A DNA stretch of 64,000 bases from Ilex aquifolium (Eukaryota > Streptophyta > Magnoliopsida > Aquifoliales > Aquifoliaceae), in assembly GCA_951799425.1 (NCBI GenBank), contig OX637397.1, forward strand, positions 19,969,064 through 20,033,063, given 5' to 3'. Below are positions 56,381-64,000 of this stretch, in pieces. Both the position numbers and the translations under genes were made by a program. The stretch's first letter is position 1; every line of letters starts with the position of its first letter. Below the pieces are notes generated by a model, which saw only the letters and a list, made by a program, of their open reading frames with translations, was not told where the DNA came from and did not search any database.

Positions 56381-59300
56381 CTGCAACAATAATGAAACAA
56401 TGAGAAACTGGAAGGCATGGACAGATCACTAAGCTTCATTTGTCCCAACGACAATCGATAAATTTACCCTAGAGAGAGAGAAGCATTACATAAATTAGCC
56501 ATCTGTTTAATTTTTACCGTTTCTTTGTACCACACGACATTTTCCATTACTGACTTAACCCTTTGTCATCCATTGGACCACTTAAACTCTAATTGGAAAC
56601 ATTAGGCTATCAAATTGACAAAATTGGTAGTTGAAGGACTAAATGATATTTCATACATACATCATGGCCAAAAGTGTATTTAATCTCTAATCTATTCATA
56701 TACCTTAGTTCCATCTACAGACCACCGTGCACCATAACCATCAGCAACCCTAATCTCAAAGACAAGCCCATGAGGTGGAACAATATGCATATTCAGCCAG
56801 CAACAATGAGCTAGTAACTGACTAATGACATCCACTGCAAACCTATTTTTATTGGAATCTGGAGAGGGAAAAATTGATAAATTTAGATCATCATGAGTAT
56901 GAAGAGTCCAAATAAGACAGAAGTTGTGATCTTTTCTTTAGCATGCAATAATGTCAATAACCTACCAGGCTACCACTGATGTGTGCAACCTATAAAAGCT
57001 TTGATCCGGCAGATGCAATCTAAATTATTGACACATTTATATAATCAATAATTAACCTAATTGAGGATTAACTAGATGAACCTATCACACCCCGAATCCG
57101 CACGGCATGTGACAGATGTTACTTTAATCCACGGAACAATATAATACCGAGTCGTCAAGTAGCATAGCATAATAACCCACAATATACAAACCACAAATTA
57201 TTGTATAAACATATACAACACTTTTAACCTAACACATTTCGGACTATTACAAACTAATATCCAATTAAGTATACGTTACACATTAGGTTTTCATTTATTC
57301 TATTACAAACTTTGGATACATCTTCCTAAGACATGCAGAAACCTTGGTAGGTTATTATGTACACATCTCCCAGCTTTCTCACATCTGAAAAAGGGAAAGT
57401 AATGTAGAGTGAGCATCAACAGCTCGGTAGAGTAACTCAATTTCCAAGCAAACGAGTTTGAAAATAGTATAGTTTAGCATAATTGGGCAGAAATCCAAAC
57501 GAGCATTTGATACATATATGTCAGCAAAAACATCATTTCATGTGAAACTGTAACAGTTAAATAAAACTGTAAAAGAGTTCAGAAATTCAAGTATAGTGCT
57601 ACACTGGTGGGCAATTCATCCTAATAGACCACTAAGGGTCCATACAAACATACGATCCAACCTTTTGAGGGACTTCCACCCCGAGGAAGATACGCTCCCT
57701 AATAACAATTCAGTACCCAAGTCCGAAGACCAACTGGGCCACTCAGGCATTTACAAACTCAATGAGTACCCTCTACGGCCTCAAACTGGAATGTAAATCC
57801 TTTTGCCACTCGACCCGTGTGGACTTATAATTCCATTAAAAAAGATCCCGGAGTTTCATTCAATACAAGCAATTCAAGCAATACTATCATTTCCAAAACA
57901 TTAGTGCAAAGCGCACTCAGAAATCCTGATTCGGGTCCGAATTCACGTCAATATTCAAAACACTCTATCATATATTTCAAAATATGCTAAATCATCATAA
58001 ATAATATATGGAATAATTTAAAAACAAGTTTGGAAAGCAACGCCTGATCCGGAATTGAGAAACCCTCCCCGCTCGGTATTTTGATCTGAAATAACCAAAA
58101 ATAAAACAGTGTTATTTTTCGATAAAATTTAATACACATACTCAATTAATCTACCTAAAAATAAATATAAAATTTATTTTCTCAAAATCACTCAAAACTA
58201 GGTCAAATTAACCCCGAAGGGCAAAATAGTCATTTTACTCCTCATTTTGATCCGGCCGTCGGATCGACTTGAAATTTTACCGGGACCTCCGCATGGACGT
58301 TACGGAACTTTTGGAACAAACCAAATGTCGATCAGACGTCAGACGAGGCCAAAATTTCCATCGGAGTCCACTAGTATTCCGCACCCCACTTCATCTTCAA
58401 CCTTAGTTTATTTGACTTTTGCCCCAAGTGCAGAAGTTTCTGCTCAACCACCCTACTTTGACCACCTGGTTCTCCTACTACAGCACACCATATCCTTTGA
58501 TTTTAACATCCACATACTCCTTGGATAACCTAGTATCAATCCCTTTTAGACCCAACCTTTGAATTGAATTCTAACATCATCAAATTATTGGTCAAAGTTA
58601 GCCAAAAACCATTTTTTAAACACAAGGGCAGACCTGCAATTGCCTGTTTCACCCCCCAAAACGACCTCTAAATCCAATTCCGAGGCCATAAATGGATTCC
58701 TTGACCCCAAATTAGCTAGACTCAAGCCCCCTTTCGAAGCTTAAACAAGTTTTTATCAAAATCATATTTTCACCTCTTCAAACCCTCACACCACCACACA
58801 CCACGGCAAACCACCACACCACCACTAAACAACTCCTCAAGACCCCCCAAACTCAGCCATACCAAACAATTTACCCAAATCATGCTCAAATCTCAACCCG
58901 TTTCAAAATCCAAAAACCCATTAAACTTTAAAACACAAATTCATGCATTAATACCAAACCAAATCAAAATCTAAATACATAATTGAGTTCCTAACATCTA
59001 TATTGGGCTGTGAATATACCTCTAAGTGCTCGAAGTAGTCTCTACAAGAAATCCGAAAATTCAAAGTCTATACTTTCACTCTCTAACTTCTCTTTCTCCT
59101 CTCTTTCTCTTCCCACCGAATCCTTCTCCATTTATCCCCCCCCCCCCCCCCCCCCCCAAGCAGCTTACTCAGGTTTCCCCAAGCAGCTGGGTGTCCTCCA
59201 TGCAAGCTAGCAAGCCTCCATCAACCACCTTGCATGTGTAGAAGAGTCTTGAAACTTCAATGGCAGTTTGGTAAATTCCCTATTTTGTCTAATTCTGAAA

Positions 59301-61308
59301 ATTAATTAAAAGTAATAATATTTTTTTTTTATTACATATAGATTAAATCAAGCACTATAAAATTATTTGTTAAAGTTTTGAACGTCGAATTGATCTTCAA
59401 TCTGATCCGCAAATACAACTCCCGCATTCCCAATTTAGCGATACGCACTAATTTTACTTTGTTCATTTGTGATTCCCAACTCATTTCTTTTCACCAATCA
59501 CATACCTATACCTAGCAGATCTTCTCACCGTACACACTCAACGATTTCTAATTACCGAAACTCGGGTTATTACAAACCAGTGCATGGGGCTACCATTACT
59601 ACAGGTTCTTCGGAGGATCAGAGCTAACAGCTTCACCCCCACATGTGGAAAAGTTGTTTTCGCGACTCAAAACCCTTAACGCCCTAGTCAATGTTTGTGC
59701 ACCAACCAATGATCAAAATTTGATTTCAGTACATAGATTCGATCATCTCAGAAACGGAATAGGAACAAAAAATAGTAAAAGTTTCTTTCCAAAAAATAGG
59801 TCGCAATATAATGAAACATCTCAAAACATTCAGAAACGCCTCGAAATTCGTCAAAACATTGAAATTTCGACATTCAATTACTAATTCGTTTTGGTTTCCA
59901 TGGAAATGAAAACGTTTGATCCGTTTCGGTGCAAAAGAAACGAAATGGTGACCCTTGGCACCAATATCCTCACGTTACCGGTTAAGATCTCCTTAAACCT
60001 TTCATTCCTCCCAAAATAACATCAGTGTCCCCATTTAACAGAGAGAAAATTCTTGCCGATGTATTCTGTTCCACAAAAGTCAAATAAAAAAAAATAAGAA
60101 TGACTAAATAGTGCTTTGTTTTTTTCTCCACTTTCCCAATTGTTTTATTTGACCATTTTGCTACAGAACTATGGTTGGGAGACACAAGAAAATAAGAAAA
60201 ATAGAAGCTTATGATAGTTGTCCGGTGAAGTCTAAGCCTCACCCGTTGAGGCACAAGAGAGTGTGCAGGCACAAAATTTTAGCTTGTGAAGCAAGTGAAT
60301 TAAGACTCGTGCTAGGCATACTGTGTACGCCTGTAGAATATTAATACCAGCAGTTATTCCACAAGAAAAGGTCAAAGCCGTAATCAATTTTCCCTGAATA
60401 GACAAAATTATGGTCTTATGGGCATATAAAGAATGCATAGTAAGGTAGTGACATTTACATGCAACTGAAATTAGTATTTATAGTGAAGATCTGTGTTCAC
60501 AAGGAAATAAGGAACTCACCACTTCCACAAAAGGTACCCCAATATTCATTGCTGCTCCTATTGACATGCTTAGCCAAGGCCCTGGCTCCATCAGTCAATA
60601 TAGAACCTTTAACCTCAAGGCAAGAAAGAGTGCGTACATAATCAATGAAAAATTAAGCCTCCCGTAAACTGATGTACAGAGACACAACAATGAACTTGTT
60701 TCTAGATCATTCTGACAACGTAATACATAAAATTCGACTTACAGCAACAGAGAAATTTCAAAAGAAATTCCCTACATTTGTTTAAAAAGAGATCAATTCA
60801 TAAGCAATATGAAAACCATAATGTTTTTATAGGTCCCATTACAAGGTTGGGACCAATGTGATGCTACTGAACAATCTCAATCCTTGCCTTGCAAGGGACA
60901 TACAAGAAATCAAGCTTCAATTTCTTGCATCCTAAGACCCATCAAGTGGAACCAAATACTCCTGTTAAGCATAGTAGCCATATAGATGGAGCTTCCAAAA
61001 AAAAATCTAGTTTTTTTCTGTTGCTGTTTCATTCTTTTTCCCTCAACACTTCCGGAAAAAGAATTGACAAGATTGAATATTCCAAAATTCCAATTGAAGT
61101 AGTCAAAGATGCAGGAAAAGCAGAGATTATTGACCATTGAGCAAAAGGACAACAAAATAATCATCAAATGTGATTATCATACTTTGGGATTATGCGGCAA
61201 CACAAATGATGAGAGTAGAGTTGATCTTGGCGGGGGAAGTACCTCTGAAAATGTTCCCACAGTCTGCACAAAACCTAGAAGCCTCTGAACACCCCCATAA
61301 CTCAATCC
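56321..61308 (-). CDS. Conserved plant gene of unknown function, last four exons
   Basis: Four minus-strand exons with consensus splice sites and matching phases are visible: 61183-61308, 60520-60613, 56704-56858 and 56321-56380. Joined, they give about 144 codons, with GLSYGGVQRLLGFVQTVG, LTDGARALAKHVNRSSNEYW, FAVDVISQLLAHCCWLNMHI, VPPHGLVFEIRVADGYGARW and the end FIGFLEPYMEEGHSKGWKH, followed by TGA. I recall this C-terminus as strongly conserved in a plant protein family but cannot name it. No stop or shift interrupts the exons, so the gene may be functional. The 5' exons were not found and may lie beyond the copia fragment at 61563 or outside the window. The 3.7-kb intron between exons two and three contains a solo LTR. 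Confidence 0.75.
56704..56858 (-). CDS. Penultimate exon of the unknown host gene
   Basis: 155 bp between CTCTCCAG/ATTCC and ACTAAG/GTATAT. The first two bases complete the Asp codon begun by the G at the end of the preceding exon, confirming the order. Confidence 0.82.
57085..59570 (-). mobile_element. Solo LTR of a Tekay-like gypsy element in an intron
   Basis: On the minus strand it starts TGTAATAACCCGAG and ends GAATCCGGGGTGTGATA-like sequence, comparable to TGTAAAACCCGG and GGGGTGTCACA of the Tekay-type LTRs at 1-9967, and about the same length (2.5 kb). Immediate flanks share AACC, a partial target duplication. It contains a 22-base poly(C) run (59136-59157). It lies inside the large intron of the unknown host gene. 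Confidence 0.75.
59136..59157. repeat. 22-base poly(C) run
   Basis: Uninterrupted C within the solo LTR, corresponding to the poly(G) position in the Tekay-type LTRs. Confidence 0.9.
59571..60519. other. Intronic DNA of the unknown host gene
   Basis: No further exon is convincing. The short stretch 59580-59625 on the minus strand reads SSEEPVVMVAPCTGL, which could be coding but has no context. Confidence 0.4.
60520..60613 (-). CDS. Second visible exon of the unknown host gene
   Basis: 94 bp from TTGCCTTGAG/GTTAAAGG to GGAAGTG/GTGAGTTC. It encodes VKGSILTDGARALAKHVN and NEYWGTFCGS and ends with the first base of the next Asp codon. Confidence 0.78.
61183..61308 (-). CDS. First visible exon of the unknown host gene
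   Basis: 126 bp from TTCTATTCAG/GGATTGAG to CCCAAA/GTATGAT, 42 codons in phase 0. It encodes SYGGVQRLLGFVQTVGTFSE and STLLSSFVLPHNPK. Confidence 0.72.
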
Positions 61309-61518
61309 CTGAATAGAATGTGAACAAAAGTTACGAGTAGTAATAAACCATTGTAAGCATTCCAATAACAGAAGGCTGCTTGAACACTGTTTATCTGCTA
61401 GTGGCATGAAGACAAAACTATGCTGCTAAACATTAGGGAGATAAGTGCAACACATTTAGCAAGGCTATGTGAGTGGGCGGGAAGTCAATTTTTTTCTTTT
61501 TCGATGTGTGTTGTGCCT

Positions 61519-61549
<31 letters not shown>

Positions 61550-61562
61550 GGGGGGGTGGGGA
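61309..61562. other. Intronic or upstream DNA with a 28-base poly(G) run
   Basis: No exon is seen. T11 followed by G28 at 61518-61556 lies directly left of the copia fragment. Confidence 0.6.
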
Positions 61563-61599
61563 ATTTGCATGGAGAATAGATACTTCGGAGAACTACTTT

Positions 61600-61866
61600 A
61601 CTTCCAAGATAAGATGCAGAGCCGTCAAGAAGGAAATCACCACTGTTGAGTCCCTATTTGTCGTCAAGGTGGAATCATTGTTTGCCAACCACCTCATTGT
61701 GGACTTAAAGGTCATGCAATAGATTATTATTGGGATCTCCATGGCAAACCCTCATCTTATGCCATGTTGTGTCTTCATCAAATTAAGTTGGGTTTAGGAC
61801 AGTCTGGTATTAGTGAACCTTCATCTGCATTAGAGATTGTATCTATGTCTAAGGAGGAGTATAATC
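61600..61866 (+). pseudogene. gag C-terminus of the copia fragment
   Basis: A zinc-knuckle-like region (CQPPHCGLKGHAIDYYWDLH, with the last Cys replaced by Tyr) is followed by LCLHQIKLGLGQSGISEPSS and SMSKEEYN, where the inserted element begins. Confidence 0.75.
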
Positions 61867-63138
61867 ATGGTTCAAGGTCGCGGTATCGGCCCTTGACTCG
61901 GGGGCCACTGAGACACATCGGTCACGGCGTCACGGCGCGGTATCGGCCGATACGCCCAAAACACTATATAGAAGACTCAAAAAAATTAGAAAAAATTATA
62001 ATAAATGTAAACATCATCATCAATGCATCATATCCCTAAAAGACATTATTTAACACATTAATCATTACAAAAAAGAATAATAAGGATGCTACCGGAAAAT
62101 ATTTATTATCATCTATATTCAAGGTTAATATAATTTAATTTGTAATTTTTAAAAATTATAAAAAAATATAAGTGTATATATATGGTTAACTTAATAGCTT
62201 TAAAAATGAAAATCTATTTATAAAGAAATTCTTCATTTAATTATTTATTATGTATCTAATTAGAAATTATATGTATTTTCTCTATTATGTATATTTAATT
62301 ATTAAATCATCAATACATATACAAAAACAAACTTAAGAAGTTAAGTTCTAATTAGATTATATGATAAATACTAAAAATTATATAATTAAAAAAATTGGAC
62401 CCAAACCGAAAAAAAAAGGGGGGGGAATAAATTTTTGGATCTCAGTCTAAAAAAGCCCTAAGCCTCACGTATTTTGAGTCTTTGACCCAATGCCTCTCTC
62501 TTCAACTCTCAGACTTCGCCGATCGAGAGAGAGAGAGAGCACAGAGACGATGGGGGACGACGAGCAACACCAGCGACCGCGAGAGAGAGAGGGGGAAAGA
62601 GTCTGGATCTGGTTTCTAGAGGGTTGCTACATCGTTCGGTAGCAGCGCCTGCCGCTACTGCTACTCCGTCTCCTAGAGCTTTTGCATCTACGACGAAGAT
62701 GAAGAGGAAGTGAAAGAACAACTACAAGGGCTTTTGGTCTGGATGTTGTACAGGCATTTGTGTAAGTTCTAATTCTTCATCTTTTTATATCATGGAGAAA
62801 AAGCGAAAATGGGCTGATTTAGGGTTAATCTTATATCACATCTCTCGTGCCTTTTTTTGGCATTTTTTCTCTGTTGGTCTGTGTTTTGAAAGCTTGTTTG
62901 CCCGTAGTTGATTCTGTTGGAATGAATTAGTTCGAATCGTTGACGAATCAGTGACAAATTGGTTCGAATCGCTGTCTCGCCCGAGTTGTACCGATTTTGG
63001 CCAAGACGAAACCGATTTAGGTTCGATTCGGGATTTTTTCGTTGCGGGTATCGTTATAGTATCAGCCATGGCTGAGACGGATACGACTCAGCCGAGTCAT
63101 ATCGGTCTCGGCCGATACCTTGAACCATGAGTATAATC
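61857..63138. mobile_element. Mutator-like non-autonomous element with GC-rich core
   Basis: The element 61867-63128 (1262 bp) has inverted ends ATGGTTCAAGG...CCTTGAACCAT, extending through GGTATCGGCC-type sequence, and a perfect 10-bp duplication GAGTATAATC (61857-61866 and 63129-63138). Within it, 62460-62780 is clearly GC-richer and coding-like (ATG at 62550, GAGAGA runs, a donor-like TTTG/TGTAAGTT), unlike the AT-rich rest, so it may be captured host DNA. No transposase. Confidence 0.8.
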
Positions 63139-64000
63139 TATTTGTTTCCAAGTCTGGGGCTTCTACATCTACTTCTACTTGCATAGCCACTTTGGCCCAG
63201 GTAATGCATGTTGGTTGTCCCATTCATGTACATCGTCTCCATGGATCATTGATTCTGGGGCCTCTAACCATATGACAGGTAATGAGCGTGCATTCTCAAT
63301 TTTTCATCATATTTCAACTCACCAACATGTTATCTTAATTGATGGATCTTCATCCTCAGTCTCTGGTGTTGGCACTATGAGTCCTACTTCATCATTGTCT
63401 TTATCCTCAGTTCTACATGTTCCTAAATTTCCATTCAATCTGTCATCTGTGAGTTAACTCACTAAATCTTTAAATTGTTCAGTCACGTTTTATCTTTCTT
63501 TTTGTGTGTTTCAGGACCTCTAGACGAGAAAAATGATTGGTAAAGGACATGAAGACAATGGACTTTACTATCTTGATGTAGTCTCTACTTGCAGCTCTGT
63601 TTTGCACACTTCATGTTCTCCACATCAATGGTATTGTCCTCTTAGTCATCCATCTTTGCGAAGTCTTCAGCAGTTAGTTCCTAAGTTACATTAGTACTCA
63701 TCGTTAGATTGTGAGTCATGTCAGTTAGGTAAGCATGTTCGAAGTACATTTAATCCCGGAATTGGTAATCGTGTCTTTAGTTTATTTGAAGTTGTTCATT
63801 CTGAAATTTGGGGCCCTAGTCGTCTTTCTTCTTATTCAGAGTTTAAGTATTTTGTTACCTTTATAGACGATTTTTTCAGGATGACCTGGCTATTCTTAAT
63901 GAAAGATCATTCTGAATTATTTTCTATTTTTAAAGCCATTATTATGGAAATCAAGACTCAATTTGATGTGTGTGTGTGCACTTTACAATCTAATAATGCA
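63139..64000 (+). pseudogene. Protease, pre-integrase and integrase start of the copia fragment
   Basis: Protease motif WIIDSGASNHMTG (from 63242) is followed by VLHVPKFPFNLSSVS, then stops where Gln is usual (63456-63458, 63522-63524), IGKGHEDNGLYYLDV, HPSLRSLQQLVPKL, a zinc-type CESCQLGKH, and the integrase core FEVVHSEIWGPSR, YFVTFIDDFFRMTWLFLMKD up to the window end. Another stop lies near 63693. The rest of integrase and the RT lie outside the window. Confidence 0.88.

Larger units (their letters stand above)
61563..64000 (+). mobile_element. Ty1/copia fragment, 5'-truncated, running off the window
   Basis: Parts at 61563-61866 and 63129-64000 form one copia element, split by the Mutator-like insertion. 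The first part encodes the gag zinc-knuckle end with GLKGHAIDYYWDLHGKP. The second encodes protease, pre-integrase and the integrase start. No 5' LTR is found: coding begins directly after a poly(G) run, so the 5' end is missing. Confidence 0.85.

Noticed and set aside
57596-57796. A 66-codon plus-strand frame in the solo LTR
   Set aside because: It lies inside a Tekay-like LTR, which is non-coding, and matches no domain.
61420-61722. A 100-codon frame through the 28-base poly(G) run
   Set aside because: It joins non-coding DNA and the wrong frame of the copia gag through a homopolymer.
63446-63513. A possible intron (GTGAGTTAAC...TTTCAG) in the copia fragment
   Set aside because: The stretch encodes the expected copia residues LTKSLNCSVTF and CVFQDL in frame, with Gln-to-stop changes, so it is coding and not an intron.

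Overview
The window is nuclear DNA of a flowering plant, most likely a eudicot (species not identifiable by eye). The evidence is AT-rich intergenic DNA, plant lineages of LTR retrotransposons (Tekay/Del and Tat types of Ty3/gypsy, several Ty1/copia), a plant-specific GRAS gene, plant-type introns and many small inverted-repeat elements. No prokaryotic features are present. Most of the 64 kb is layered transposable elements, and only two host loci are convincing: an intronless SHORT-ROOT-like GRAS gene (32950-34293, minus) and the last four exons of a conserved plant gene of unknown function (56321-61308, minus).

Layout. 1-9967: a nearly complete but multiply broken Tekay-type gypsy element (5' LTR cut by the window edge, 3' LTR 7559-9967). 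It sits in an older copia element whose RT/RNase H end and 3' LTR start follow (9968 to about 12.6 kb). 12.7-16.2 kb: an exon-like scrap, a 120-bp tandem repeat, duplicated foldback DNA and a SINE-like copy. 16191-27805: an 11.6-kb Tat-type gypsy element on the minus strand with matching 640-bp LTRs and a perfect 5-bp target duplication. Between integrase and 3' LTR it carries a plus-strand (antisense), intron-containing gene with a PF04195-like domain, a 14-residue-repeat coiled coil and an acidic tail. Its gag is split by a hAT-like insertion. 27.8-32.9 kb: AT-rich DNA with foldbacks and long poly(G)/poly(C) runs. 32.9-34.3 kb: the GRAS gene, followed by MITEs and a hAT-like element (35.95-36.76 kb). 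38.87-40.41 kb: a degenerate tandem array of about 180-bp units. 41652-41749: a U6 snRNA retropseudogene with 14-bp duplications. 42118-42356: a SINE with 16-bp duplications. 42.8-44.4 kb: foldbacks. 44585-45349: a retroposed tandem multimer ending in poly(A) with 14-bp duplications. 45885-46398: a solo Tat-like LTR. 47387-53306: a degraded copia element with TA...TA termini inserted in a foldback and itself carrying a 1.2-kb mini LTR element. 54872-55946: a Mutator-like element carrying a piece of a plastidial pyruvate kinase gene (Pack-MULE). 56.3-61.3 kb: the unknown host gene, with a 2.5-kb solo LTR in one intron. 61.56-64 kb: a copia fragment running off the window, split by a second Mutator-like element with a GC-rich core.

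Overall the window reads as nested insertions, several of which can be ordered by which element interrupts which and by LTR divergence (hand estimates: Tekay a few percent, Tat about 7 percent, TA-ended copia about 10 percent). Most stop codons in the coding relics look like C-to-T or G-to-A changes, as expected for methylated, silenced repeats. All coordinates and similarities were read by eye; family assignments rest on remembered motifs and no database search was run.
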